A DNA stretch of 64,000 bases from Paramecium sonneborni (lineage: Eukaryota; Ciliophora; Oligohymenophorea; Peniculida; Parameciidae): positions 503,857 through 567,856 of the forward strand of contig CAJJDN010000012.1 of NCBI GenBank assembly GCA_905182985.1, given 5' to 3'. Position 1 is the first letter of the stretch. Each line of letters starts with the position of its first letter. This document shows, piece by piece, positions 24,859-36,675 of the stretch. A program made the position numbers and the translations under genes. The notes under the pieces were generated by a model that saw only the letters and a program-made list of their open reading frames with translations, was not told the origin of the DNA and made no database searches.

Positions 24859-25052
24859 ATTGATTAAGTATTCAATTTTAAATATTAATCTTATATAAGA
24901 ACTATTATTCTCAAAATCCAAATTACTTTATAAAAAGCTAAATCTCTTATAATTCTATAAAACTTATTATTTTGTTGAATAAGTTACAAAATTATAATCG
25001 ATTAGATATTCATTAATAATGATTTAATGGATTTATAATAGAAATGATATTA

Positions 25053-25815
25053 TCATGAACTTTCTTGATATTGTTAATTTTTTGCTTATCCATTTACAAA
25101 TTTAGCCTCAAATTCTTTCGGAGGAAGACTTTGAGCTAAATTGACCTTTTCTTTTGTTTAATTTTATCTCTGAATTGTTAACTGCAAATTTGATAGTTCG
25201 AGCTATTCAAGTTATTCTAAATCTCTTATTTTTTAATCATAATCAATTTTTTCTTTTACAATTTTATCTTTTTCTATTTCTACTTCATATCGTATCTTAT
25301 CTCTTCTATCTTTCAATTTACTTAATGTATTTTAGTTAGCTTGCTTTTCTTCCAATTTACCTTTTATAACCTTATTCCTAAAGGTCTCATGATCCATACT
25401 TCTCTAAAATCTTGTTTCTTAGAGATCATGTTTATGCCAATCTCTAAATTCTTTAACTTCAGTTTTTTTTCTAAAAAGCATCTCAGACTTTATTTTTTTT
25501 AATGTCTCTCTTTATGCTCTTGAAACACTCAAAGAGAAGGGCGTTGGAGCTTCAACTTTTTATCTTATTTTCTCTTATTTCTAAAATAAGAAATAATTAT
25601 AAAACTCATACTTTAATCTATAAGTCTAATCTGTGTTTGTAGATTTGTTCTGCCTTTTGATCTTCTAATTAGATTTTCTTAAGTATTTTTTCTCGTTCTT
25701 ATCTTATTTGATCAATTCTATTTTTTATTTTCAAAGCCTCCTCTTCAGCATTCTTCTTCTCAACATAAGTAATAAACAAACTCTTGTTTACTATTTTAGG
25801 TAACTCCCCTGACAT
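25053..25815 (-). CDS. Coiled-coil protein, 243 aa
   Basis: ATG at 25815, intron 25581-25611 (31 nt), TGA at 25053-25055; 244 codons with no frame break. The N-terminus (MSGELPKIVNKSLFITYVEK) is followed by long charged helices rich in Glu, Lys and Arg. A short break (VEAPTPFSLSVSRAQRE) sits in the middle, and a C-terminal coil precedes NLAQSLPPKEFEAKF. Such proteins are common in ciliate cilia and basal bodies, but no named family was recognised. Confidence 0.75.
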
Positions 25816-25896
25816 TTATATATTAATATTATTATTTCTATAAATTTCGGTGATGCAAGTGAGTTTTGCATTACAAATAAATACACATAATAAATA

Positions 25897-27042
25897 TCAA
25901 AATAACTTTTATATTTACAATGGTAATTCTAAAGATGTTTCTAAGCTGCACATCTCTGACTTTGTTGAATATTTATGAAAGTTTATATCATTAAATTATT
26001 TATCTAAAGGTAATTACTAATAAATTTTTTAATGTGATGATTTTCTACTTTATATTGCTGTTTTACTATTCTATAAGTTTATCTTTCCTAAATTTTAAAA
26101 TAACGGACATTCTGATATAACTTTATCTTATTATCCTTTTAATGCAATCAACATAGATTTTAATTGCCTATTCTTGTTTCCTTCTTATGCAGTCTACAAA
26201 GCCTATTTTCTTTCCCTTTATCTTTGAATTTTTTTCAATTTGGAATCAGAAACCAATTCTAATTGTTCTTAATCGAACTCTTTCAATAAAGCCTATTAAG
26301 TGCTCCTTATCAATCGAATCATTTGAGAAGCATACTTTTTATATTCTTTATTTTATTGATTTATTTTTAAAACAATCTTAAATTATATTAAGTATTTACA
26401 TTCTGCTTACTTTAAGACTTAGACTTAGATTCCGTTTTATTTGAAGTTTCTTTAAAGTTAGTTTATTAAATTGGAGACATTATTAATTATTCTTAAACTC
26501 CTAAAGTTTTATTTTTATCTCCATCATCATTTTCTTAGTCTAATTCTAGAATACATTAATTATGAATAGAACTCTATGATTATTATTTCTTACTAATGTC
26601 TGGTTACGTAAAATTAATATCTAAAATTTCTAATTAGTTATGGAGGAATTATTATACTTTTTATATGCAAAGTCCCTTCAAATTTATTTAGTTACCTCAA
26701 AGGGGAAAAAGATTATTTAGTTTCCATACTTGTTTCTTTATAATGAGTTGCAGAAATATTCTGTAAAATTTTTGATTAGGACATATTTGAATCATTCTAC
26801 GCTGAAGAATTCACTTGAAGATATTTTCTTATTGTGTATGACTTTTCTAACTAGCTTTCCATGTTTCTTCTCACTTTTCTGTTATTGATTTTATTTTGAA
26901 GGTGCTATGAAAAAAGATAATTTGATTGTATAACTGATCCTTTTTAAGGAGATTCTGCAGTTTTTACACTTATGGCAGGAAAATATTAATGCTGCTTTTT
27001 CTTTGGAGATGAAGATATTTGTGCATTTTAGGATTAACTCAT
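25897..27042 (-). CDS. Hypothetical protein, Ser/Gln/Lys-rich
   Basis: Starts with ATG at 27042 (MSQSQNAQISSSPKKK) and ends at TGA 25897-25899 (SLELPLQIQKLF). Three open blocks are joined by frame changes near 26690, 26530 and 26355, some of which could be introns that I could not place. The last block (QALLKEFDQEQLELVSDSK) is helical and clearly coding in style. Low complexity and lack of motifs prevent a functional call. Confidence 0.5.
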
Positions 27043-27130
27043 ATTTAATTCTTAATTGAATAAAATTATTAAATAATTAAAAGAGTATATAAAGATTTCA
27101 TTATCATTCAATAATAGTTCTTTAATCTTG

Positions 27131-28313
27131 TCATTATTATTTCTAAAAATTTCGTGTTTTTTTGAGTAAGTTCTTATTTTATAATTTATTGCTTTTTAAT
27201 AAATTGCTGCATTCTTATATTTTCTTAAATATCAAGGTCCTTTCTTATTGTTTTATTGAATTTATTTCTACTTCTTAATGTTTATCAATTTATGGCAAAC
27301 AATTATTCAAACTTATTGACCTTTTCTTTTTGTATTTTTTAAAAGTACTTAATTGATCATCTTATTCTTCGCTCTATTTTTATGATAATTAAGGATATCT
27401 ATTTGTAGGCCTTGATTAAAGTAATTTAACTAATTTTTCTTACTCTTTAAATCTTAATGATTTGATTATCTCTTGTTTACTATCTTCTCTTTCTTTTGAT
27501 CTCTAATACTATTATTCTTTTTAAATTTTTTATGCTTATTCAATCTATTCAGTTACTTCACCTACAAGATGAATTGACTTTTGTTTCAATTTCTTCAAAA
27601 TAGATTCAGAACGTTATCGAAAAAACTGATCTTCTTATTCTCTGATTTTTGTAAAAATCTAAGTTTACAAATAATTATACTTAACTATTTAAAGGCTTTG
27701 GTCGTATTCTTTTTTTTTACTTTCCTTAATTGATTTTATCATTAACTAGTAACTGATTCTCTTCTATTTCTTAATTAATTTCTTTGATTGTTTCATCCCA
27801 ACACTTTTCATATAACTCTGCAGATTTATCAGTTGCTTTTCTTTGCTAACTCAATTAATCTCTAATTTTTGCTTTCATTTCGTAATTCTCTAAAATTAAA
27901 TTAAATTTACGTCTAATTTTACTGATCTATTTTAGATAATACTTATTTTATCTGGCAATCTCTTCCTTCTTTTAATTGATTAATTAATTGATATTGATAA
28001 TCTCATTTATATTTAATTCACTTTAATCTGAAGTTTTATTGATTTAACTTGATTGACAAACTGAATAATTTTCTTTAGTCTGATTAAGTTGGGTAACTTA
28101 GTTGCTTATGTTAACGTTATTCTAAGATTAATTAGTCAATGTTGCATTATATTTTTCAATAGCAAACTAAGACTTACACCTATTAGTTCTATTCAATAAA
28201 GCTTTTCTATTAGATTCCCCTTTCTCATTTATGATAGAATAAACAGATGGTAGATATAATTTATTTATTTTTTCTTAAATGTTCTCCTCTGCTTTTGCAA
28301 TTTTATCACTCAT
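27131..28313 (-). CDS. Coiled-coil protein, about 393 aa
   Basis: ATG at 28313 (MSDKIAKAEENIQEKINKLY) to TGA 27131-27133. The middle (KQISKIRRKFNLILENYEMK) and later (KSLRFKEQEKLVKLLQSRP) regions are long amphipathic helices. A single extra T near 27655 breaks the frame once. No intron is required. Gln is mostly coded by TAA. The gene is adjacent to another coiled-coil gene on the same strand, 88 bases away. Function unknown. Confidence 0.65.
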
Positions 28314-28415
28314 ATTAAAATTAATATTTTTCATTTTAATTATTAAGCGATACTATCAAAGAGAATATGTACAATAAGCCTGCAATATTTTGAGCAAAAA
28401 TATTTATTGATTGTT

Positions 28416-29000
28416 ATGATTTCTTTAAACAGATTTTAATTTTAATTTATTATAACTAATCAAAATGATAATGAATATTTTAGATGCCTTAAGATTGTAA
28501 AAGAAACTTTCATATATATTCTTTCAAATCTGCTTAAAATTTGGAATCCTTTAATAATTAAAGTAAATAGTGAGAGAAAACAAAAAATATTTTCTTATAA
28601 TAACTGTGATTTAAATGGAGAACTAATTTAATTTACTTTAAATATAAGCAATATTTTAAAACCTCAAATTTTAAATTATTTTATTCGTAAGAATAACTTG
28701 CAAGAAATGAAGTTTATTAAAAGGAAAAAAATAATGAGAAAATTTAGCGAATTTAATAAAAAAAAGAATATTTTAAAAGCAATAAGAAAATGTTTTAGTT
28801 AAAATAAAATCGTGATATTTCAAATCATATATCTAGTTAGTAAAGGTATATTGAATTTTGAATTTGAGTTGTTTCAATGTAAGGTAGATACTATGAGAGA
28901 ATATTTGTTAACATGGATTATTTAAATAGAAAATGGTTAAAAAAGATTTATATAGGATGCATTTAGTGGGAAAAATAAATATGAGTTGTAAATGAGTTGA
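28416..29000 (+). CDS. Hypothetical protein, 194 aa, uninterrupted frame
   Basis: An unbroken 195-codon frame from ATG 28416 to TGA 28998-29000. Content is hydrophobic and basic: KIVKETFIYILSNLLKIW, then NYFIRKNNLQEMKFIKRKK, then KIVIFQIIYLVSKGILNF. The length is several times the chance spacing of TGA here. No domain is recognised. Its 3' part from 28810 is repeated after the N at 29944, which is an assembly effect. It could be a small membrane-associated or DNA-binding protein; nothing decides this. Confidence 0.55.
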
Positions 29001-29943
29001 TGATGAAAAAAATTCATATAAACTAAAAATATATCTTGAGAGAATATAATACTGATAGGATATATGTGGATTATAAGAATAGAGGAGAGAAGGATGATAT
29101 ATATATTTATATATAATAGTGAGAATTAGATCTTATAATAATAATTTTAATGAATTGCTTAACACATAGTGGTGTTTTTAAATCATTATGGACAAGACCA
29201 TTATACAAAGCAGGTAATTTGTATACATGGGGTGTTCACAGTTTGGGATGTGGAATAAATTAAGATTCATAGAGAGACTAATTGAGACCAAGGAGAATTG
29301 ATGCTTTTAATGGAAATGTTTAAAAGGTATATCCAAGTGAATTCTTCACAGCTGTGATAACAGGTATTGATATATAATAAATGATAAGATAATGGTGATT
29401 TGTATACATTTGGTAACAATAAATATGGTTAATTGGGATTGGGTAACACTTAAGAACATTAAACCCCATAACTTGTGAAATACTTTAGAGATAAAGGATT
29501 AAAGGTATTAGATGTGGCATTGGGATCAAATCATGGAGTAGCATTGGCTTGTAAGAAATAATAAATAATATGACAGCTGATGGCCATGTTTATACATGGG
29601 GAGGTGCAAACAATTCATTCTTAGATTAATTATTATGTAAACCAAATGGATTAGGTGATAATTATTAGAACAATCTTTTATAACCATAATGTGTAGAGAA
29701 ATTGGTTGGAACTTCAAAAGGTAAATTTGTTAGTGCTGGCATAAACTACTCCATTGTAGTTAATGAAAACAATCAAGTATATGTATGGGGAGCTGGTAAA
29801 AGAGGAGAACTTGGTAATGGATGTAGATTGAATTTCAGATACCCAGAATTGAATCCAATATTTGAATAATTGACTAAGTCAGGTTATACAATCTAAAAGA
29901 TTAAATCATGTTTTGCTGGTACATTGGCATTATTAAGTAATTA
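28810..29943. repeat. Duplicated block B, copy 1 (1,134 bp)
   Basis: Reads the same as 29945-31078, with one N between at 29944. It contains the end of the hypothetical gene and the 5' two thirds of the RCC1-like gene. Confidence 0.95.
29150..29943 (+). CDS. RCC1-like gene, truncated duplicate lacking the 3' exons
   Basis: Same sequence as the start of the gene at 30285, cut at the N (29944) just inside its third intron. It shares start, introns (29364-29388, 29551-29576) and all visible residues, which argues for an assembly image, not a paralogue. Confidence 0.8.
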
Positions 29944-29944
29944 N

Positions 29945-31078
29945 TCGTGATATTTCAAATCATATATCTAGTTAGTAAAGGTATATTGAATTTTGAATTT
30001 GAGTTGTTTCAATGTAAGGTAGATACTATGAGAGAATATTTGTTAACATGGATTATTTAAATAGAAAATGGTTAAAAAAGATTTATATAGGATGCATTTA
30101 GTGGGAAAAATAAATATGAGTTGTAAATGAGTTGATGATGAAAAAAATTCATATAAACTAAAAATATATCTTGAGAGAATATAATACTGATAGGATATAT
30201 GTGGATTATAAGAATAGAGGAGAGAAGGATGATATATATATTTATATATAATAGTGAGAATTAGATCTTATAATAATAATTTTAATGAATTGCTTAACAC
30301 ATAGTGGTGTTTTTAAATCATTATGGACAAGACCATTATACAAAGCAGGTAATTTGTATACATGGGGTGTTCACAGTTTGGGATGTGGAATAAATTAAGA
30401 TTCATAGAGAGACTAATTGAGACCAAGGAGAATTGATGCTTTTAATGGAAATGTTTAAAAGGTATATCCAAGTGAATTCTTCACAGCTGTGATAACAGGT
30501 ATTGATATATAATAAATGATAAGATAATGGTGATTTGTATACATTTGGTAACAATAAATATGGTTAATTGGGATTGGGTAACACTTAAGAACATTAAACC
30601 CCATAACTTGTGAAATACTTTAGAGATAAAGGATTAAAGGTATTAGATGTGGCATTGGGATCAAATCATGGAGTAGCATTGGCTTGTAAGAAATAATAAA
30701 TAATATGACAGCTGATGGCCATGTTTATACATGGGGAGGTGCAAACAATTCATTCTTAGATTAATTATTATGTAAACCAAATGGATTAGGTGATAATTAT
30801 TAGAACAATCTTTTATAACCATAATGTGTAGAGAAATTGGTTGGAACTTCAAAAGGTAAATTTGTTAGTGCTGGCATAAACTACTCCATTGTAGTTAATG
30901 AAAACAATCAAGTATATGTATGGGGAGCTGGTAAAAGAGGAGAACTTGGTAATGGATGTAGATTGAATTTCAGATACCCAGAATTGAATCCAATATTTGA
31001 ATAATTGACTAAGTCAGGTTATACAATCTAAAAGATTAAATCATGTTTTGCTGGTACATTGGCATTATTAAGTAATTA
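29945..31078. repeat. Duplicated block B, copy 2 (1,134 bp)
   Basis: Second copy of block B. It runs on into the 3' exons of the RCC1-like gene, so this copy holds the complete gene. Confidence 0.95.
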
Positions 31079-31613
31079 TTAATTATATTTATTTATAGAT
31101 GATGGAATTGTAGTAGGATGGGGAAGAAGTTATTACGGTTCTTTGGGTGTCAGATAACAAGAATATGTTGTCACTGATTTAGTATAATTTAATCATAATG
31201 AAATAGGAAAACTATTCGCCTACTCCAGTAAACACGAAATACTTCTAACCTAATGAGAAGGTTGTAGATTTTGATTTAGGATATAATCTTTCTCTTTTCT
31301 TAACTGATTAGAATAGAATATATTTATCAGGTTATGATGAGACATATGTACCTAGACCAATTGATCTACCTAAAGATGAAAAGATTCTTAAGTTCTCAGC
31401 ATCAAATAATAGCTTTGCTATTCTGACTGGTATTATGTTACAGCTATTTTAATAGATAAAAATTTCTACACCTCAAATGAATATGTTATTCCTCAACAAA
31501 AAAGAAATTTAGGATTCTTATTCAAAAGTCAACCTAGAGAATTATTTGAATCTACAAATATTGAACAGTTTGGAGGAGGATATAGAGTCAGATATGCAGT
31601 AGTAAATAATTGA
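30285..31613 (+). CDS. RCC1-repeat protein
   Basis: About 408 codons in five exons with introns at 30499-30523, 30686-30711, 31072-31098 and 31430-31455 (25-27 nt). Seven-bladed RCC1 repeats are visible: NLYTWGVHSLGCG, then DLYTFGNNKYGQLGLGN, HVYTWGGANNSF, VYVWGAGKRGELGNG, and GIVVGWGRSYYGSLG. Each later blade is preceded by the conserved Ser/Ala-Gly-Xaa-Xaa-[FH] turn. RCC1 itself is the Ran GTP exchange factor, but many RCC1-repeat proteins do other jobs, so the role here stays open. One extra A near 31249 breaks the frame before PNEKVVDFDLGYN. Confidence 0.85.
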
Positions 31614-31716
31614 TATATGTGCCTATATCTAAATAAATATACAATAAAAACATAATCCTATTATTGCGAATAAAATTTGAAAAAAAAATCAAATTAATTA
31701 AAAAGGATATAATTTA

Positions 31717-32327
31717 ATGGGTAAACAATATGCAAGAGAGCCAGCTGTTGCAAAAAAATCAGCTAAAGCCAAAGCAAGTGATTTGAGAACTCATTTCAAG
31801 AATACATATGAAGTAGCAAGAGCAATCAAAGGTTAAACACTTGCTTAAGCTCTTAAATATATGCAAGATGTTCTTTAACATAAAAGATGTGTTCCTTTTA
31901 CTAGATTTAATGGTGGAGTAGGAAGAACAGGTTAAGCTAAAGAATTTGGCAGATCTCAAGGTATTTAAATATTTACTATTTGATTCTTAGGTAGATGGCC
32001 AGAAAAGAGTGTTAGAATTGTGTTATCTCTCTTATAAAACTTAGCAGCTAATGCCTAAGTCAAAAACTTGAGTAATGAAAAATTGATCATCAATCATGTC
32101 TAAGTTAATAGAGCTTAAAAGGGTAGACGTCGAACATATAGAGCTCATGGAAGAATCAATCGTAAATTAAATATTTAAATTTTCAAGCTTTCTTATCCTC
32201 AAATGCTCATATTGAAATTTGGGCTGCAGAAAGAGATGAAAATGTTAAAAAAGAAACTAATAATAAGGTTGTTGCTCGTTAATCAAGAAAGCAAGCTGCC
32301 AGATCAAAATTAGCTATTGGAGCATGA
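31717..32327 (+). CDS. RPL17: Ribosomal protein L17 (uL22), large subunit
   Basis: 184 residues in three exons with introns 31961-31990 (30 nt) and 32162-32187 (26 nt), no frame break. It begins [20 protein letters not shown] and contains [36 protein letters not shown] and [14 protein letters not shown], the hallmark of uL22. The basic C-terminus ([17 protein letters not shown]) is ciliate-like. It lines the ribosomal exit tunnel. The internal TAA and TAG codons fall at Gln positions, so this gene is one of the best proofs of the genetic code used. Confidence 0.97.
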
Positions 32328-32451
32328 GAATATATTAATATAAGTATATTAAAATAAATAATTTATGAATCTCTTTATTTATTCATATTTACTCATTTCT
32401 TTAATGTATCTAAACTTGGAAAATTATTTTAATTCATTGAATTCTCTTTAA

Positions 32452-33429
32452 TCATTAGTGTTGGAGTTTTCTATCCAACACTTTTTGGAACCAATTAATA
32501 TTACTATTATTATTCTCCTTTTTACAAGTATTACTATTTATAAATTTAGCTAATACATCGTTCCATCTATTCTTATAATTATTCCCCTATTTTCTATCTT
32601 ATCTTCCCTTTCCTCTATAAATCATTACTTTCAACATTATCCTTTATCTCCTGCTAGCCACTGTGTTATTGTTCTTAGCCTTTCGAAAAACCAGAATTTT
32701 TATATTATCTATATCCTCTTCCTAATCATTATTTTGATATGACTTCTTATTACGTATCATTTAAATATTCTTTGAATTTAATTACTTTTGAAATGCATCT
32801 AAATAGTCAACACTTTGCATCATTATAGATTCTATTTTAATTTATATTAGTCATCAAATAAGTAAACTTTTCATCTGCATTTTATTCGCTTTATCTTCCT
32901 AATATATTTCTTTCTCAAACTTTAATTATTTATTCTTTATTCGATTCTTCAAATCTAAGAGATTCCTTTATTTTTCCAATATTTGAAAATATACATCTTA
33001 ATTAAATTCTCTTTCTTTCACTACAGAAATGAGGCATTATTAATAAATTCATGTGATAAAAGTTTTATAATTAATTATTGTACTTTTTAAGTATCTTCAT
33101 CTATCTATTACATCATTATTCTACAGCTATTGAGATCAAATGATATTGCTTTTTGTCATTCTATTAATTTTGCACATATTATTTCTTTATAAAATTCTCC
33201 CTTTAAACTACTATGAATTATGACAAAAATGATCTGGTTTTTAAAGATCTGTTTCTAATTTTCTTACTAAATATTTATTATTTAGTAAGTTCTCATAATT
33301 GAATAACTCAATCATCTATTAAATTAATTTTCAATCATTATTGCTTTTTCCAATTTTGAAAATTGATCATCTTACTAATTGAATCTACAAAAATATTACC
33401 TAATCTGATAAATTTTAGGAAGAAATCAT
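32452..33429 (-). CDS. Hypothetical protein with several frame breaks
   Basis: Blocks of coding-like sequence run from about 33429 to TGA at 32452-32454: KLIQQMIELFNYENLLNNK, ISFDLNSCRIMMQQIDED, KFEKEIYQEDKANKMQMK, and near the end SVDYLDAFQKQLNSKN and NRWNDVLAKFINSN. A 25-nt intron is possible near 33380-33404. The frame changes several times and an in-frame TGA falls after KLIE. The last 120 codons are the cleanest. No family recognised; it could be a decaying gene or a poorly sequenced one. Confidence 0.45.
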
Positions 33430-33543
33430 ATATTTTCATTATTTCTTTTTATTTATTTCCCTAAAAATATACTTAACTAATCTCCAATTAGTATTAACTT
33501 CATCAAGAAATAAAAAATAAATAATTAACTAAAAATTAAACTT

Positions 33544-34103
33544 TCATTTCTTCTTTTTCTTAGCTTTCAATTTTGCAGCTTTAGCTTTGGCTACTTGTAG
33601 ATCTTCATACTTTTTTTTTACATAATCCACATATTTACACATACCATTATCATCTGGATCCATTTCCTTTAAAATATCCTTAACATCCTAAGCAGTCATC
33701 TTTTCTCCCATTTCCATTAAAATATATCTCATCTCAGCAGTTGGAATTGTTCCTGTGTTATCTACATCGAAAACGCGAAATGACTAATAAAGTTCATTTA
33801 ATTTAAAGTATATACTGCCATTAATTCATCAATTGTATCATCATCTTTGACTGCTTTTGTTAATACTTTCATCATGGACATGAAATCTATTGTTCCTGCA
33901 GATTCAGGATCTAATTCTTTCATGTAGTTGTCTAATTCTTCATCAGTTGGGTCCTATCCTAAATATTTGAGAATGTTAGCTAAAAAAGGTAACTTATAAT
34001 AAATAGTACCTAATTCTTTGGTCGAGATGGTTCCCTTATTATCTGTATCAAATTAATCAAAGGCTTCTTTGATATCTTTCATTCTCTTTTCAGCTGGATC
34101 CAT
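33544..34103 (-). CDS. Calmodulin-like EF-hand protein, 165 aa
   Basis: Three exons (introns 33980-34009, 30 nt, and 33784-33815, 32 nt), 166 codons, no frame break. Four EF-hand positions are seen: FDQFDTDNKGTISTKEL, LDPESAGTIDFMSM, FDVDNTGTIPTAEMRYIL, and MDPDDNGMCKYVDY. Hands 1 and 3 have full DxDxxG calcium loops; hands 2 and 4 are partly degenerate. The tail is very basic (AKAKAAKLKAKKKKK), unlike calmodulin, and suggests membrane or nucleic-acid contact. It is closest in layout to calmodulin, centrin or myosin light chains. Divergent with the PDI gene, 129 bases between starts. Confidence 0.9.
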
Positions 34104-34232
34104 TAGTTAAAAGAATAAATAAATAATGATAAAAACATAAAAATAATTAGAGAATATGAATAATAAAAATTAAAAGTATTCTGATTATAAATTCTAGAAT
34201 ATTTCGAACACATCACTAATATTAAAATTAAA

Positions 34233-35506
34233 ATGTGTATGAAAGGGATATGCAGTGTACTAATATTATGTTTAGTGGCAACTGAATGTTTTGGTCTGTA
34301 TGAAGCAGATTCAAAGGTAGTAAAGTTGACAAAAGAGAACTTCAAAACATTAGTATTAGAATCGAATGAGCCATGGATGGTTGAATTTTATGCACCATGG
34401 TGTGGACATTGTAAAGCATTGGCTCCTGAATATAATAAGGCAGCAAAAGCTTTAGATGGAATAGTTCATATTGGAGCATTAGATATGACAACAGATGGTG
34501 AAGCAGGATAACCATATGGAGTAAATGGATATCCAACAATAAAATATTTCGGAGTTAATAAAGGAGATCCAATAGCATATGAAGGTGAAAGAAAAAAGAA
34601 TGGAATAGTTGATTACTTATTAGATAAAGCAAGAGAATTTGCATTAAATAGATTAGGTGTAGAGGTAAAGCCAGAACCATCAAATGATGATTCAAAAGTC
34701 GTCGTATTGACAGATGGAAACTTCAATGAATAAGTGTTGAATAGCTAAGAAGCTTGGTTTGTTGAATTTTATGCTCCTTGGTGTGGTCATTGTAAATAAT
34801 TGTAACCTGAATGGAATAAGTTATCTCATTAAGCTGATATCCCTATTGCTAAAGTTGATGCAACTGCTTAAACTGAATTAGCAAAGAGATTCAATATTGA
34901 ATCATATCCAACTATTTATTTCTTCCCTGCTGGAAATAAATAGGATACTCATAGAAAGTATGAAGGAGAAAGAAATGCTGCTGCATTATTAAAATACATT
35001 AAAGAATAGAAGCCAGTTGATGGACAATCTTAAAAATCAGGATCTGATGTTGTTCAAATCAATTCTGATGAAAGATTGAATGAACTTTGTAAATGTATTA
35101 ATTTTTTCCATTATTTAAGAACTTTGTGTCTTAGGATTCTTACCATCTGATAAAGTAGAATAAGAAGATGCTGTTGCAATCTTGAAGAAGGTATCATTCT
35201 TATATTATTCTAGACTGCCTTATCACTTACTGGAAGAGCTAATGTTGGTTGGTTTGTTGGAGAATAATTCGATGATTTCGAAGCTGAACTCAATGTTATT
35301 GGTGAAGGGTATTATACTCTTTATATTTCTTAAGATATCCATAAGTTGTTGTCTTAGATTTGAGTGCTAGAAAACACTATAGATTTAGAAGATAATTGAC
35401 AGTCGATAATTTGAATGAATTTGTTAAGGGAGTCATTAAGAAAACTGAAACTGGACAATCATTCTCTAATTTACCTAAATTGAATCCTCAAAAATCAGAT
35501 TTATGA
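34233..35506 (+). CDS. Protein disulfide isomerase, P5/PDIA6-like
   Basis: 397 residues in four exons (introns 35089-35119, 35191-35213, 35309-35334). There is a signal peptide ([21 protein letters not shown]) and two thioredoxin domains, each with the active site WCGHCK and a cis-Pro strand (GYPTIKYFG and SYPTIYFF). A third, redox-inactive domain follows ([17 protein letters not shown]). Two active domains in tandem at the N-terminus match the P5/PDIA6 subtype. It oxidises and isomerises disulfides in the ER. No KDEL-type retrieval signal is visible; the end is NPQKSDL, which could be a weak variant. Confidence 0.93.
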
Positions 35507-35745
35507 TGTATATTATTAAGTCAAAATATTTAGACATTCTTAAACCTCTATAATATTTTTATTAATAATTCTGTCACTTATCCTATTTATAATTGAATTC
35601 CTTAAAATTATTCAAAATTTAATAATTTCCACAACCGTTATACTAGTAGACAAACTTGAGAATCTTAAAATGGCCGTATTTTAGTATCTAATTCATTTTA
35701 CTTCTTCATATGCTAAAATAATTATCCATTCTATTCATATCAATA

Positions 35746-36081
35746 TCAAATTCTATTATTTAAATTCAAAAGGGTAGATTATTGATAATAAGTAAGATTT
35801 ATTATTTCATTTCTAGGATTCAAAACTTGTTCTAATCCACCTAGATGTAAAGTATATTAGAATTAATTTATATAACCAGATTTTCTAAATATTAGAGCAA
35901 CTACTTAGGCTACATATTAAAAAACTTATTTCAATAAATTGAAACTCAAATCGTCAATAAAAATAGAATTGAATATCCTTAATCTATCTTTCAATAAACA
36001 AACTAAATGCAAAAGGAATTTTGATGTCTGGCACTTATATATTTTCTCTAATTATGCCCTACTATTTATGATTTTATTCAT
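35746..36081 (-). CDS. Tentative small ORF, 111 aa
   Basis: A minus frame from ATG 36081 to TGA 35746-35748 reads like protein: CQTSKFLLHLVCLLKDRLRI, then VAQVVALIFRKSGYINQF and HLGGLEQVLNPRNEIINLTY. A plus-strand frame of similar length overlaps it, starting at ATG 35668. Only one can be right, and I prefer the minus frame on amino-acid composition. No family recognised. Confidence 0.3.
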
Positions 36082-36175
36082 AATTTTATTTGCTTCATTA
36101 ATTAGCTCTCATTCATTATCATGATAATGCTAAAATGACAATTTTTTAAATTATTTCAAATGAGAAATAAAAATA

Positions 36176-36559
36176 ATGCAAAATATTGATATTTAAAGCA
36201 CTAAGAATACAAAATTAGATATCAATGATCTTAGTGCTTTTCATTCCTCAACTAAAAAGACTTGCATACATGAATTGTCATTGCCTAAAATTAATATAAT
36301 TGTTCATTCATTTGAACCCAAGTTGCAGAATCTGATTAAAGCTGATGGAGATTAAACTGATATTAATCCTGAAACAGAAAGAATTTATAAGTAAGCTAAA
36401 AGATAAGATATGTTCAAAAATTCAATTCTCAAAGGTTAGAAAATTCACAAAATTTCATTTCGAGATCAAATCGCTGGATAATCTCTTTAACAAATTAAGT
36501 ACTTTTATAAAGAACCCTAGGAAGATATTGATGAATGTTGTCCTTGCAATAGTTTTTGA
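36176..36559 (+). CDS. Small protein with CCPC tail, 127 aa
   Basis: Unbroken 128-codon frame from ATG 36176 to TGA 36557-36559. The protein is hydrophilic with a helical centre (DINPETERIYKQAKRQ) and ends DECCPCNSF. The cysteine cluster near the C-terminus is reminiscent of palmitoylated or lipid-anchored ends, though not a classical CaaX. No intron and no family match. Its first 25 codons contain a 12-base perfect inverted repeat (36195-36240). Confidence 0.6.
36195..36240. repeat. Perfect 12-bp inverted repeat, 22-nt loop
   Basis: Arm 36195-36206 (AAAGCACTAAGA) is the exact reverse complement of 36229-36240 (TCTTAGTGCTTT). It lies just inside the 5' end of a small coding frame, 20 codons or fewer from the start. 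It could fold as an mRNA hairpin near the start codon, or be chance in AT-rich DNA, although the arms include several G/C bases. Confidence 0.8.
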
Positions 36560-36675
36560 TTAATGTTATTGTTCTTTTTTGTGTTTAATTCTTGAATAAT
36601 TAAATAACTTTTATCGAATTTTTAAATATTCTTAATTAAATATCTATTAAAATATATTGTTAATTGAATAAAAGA

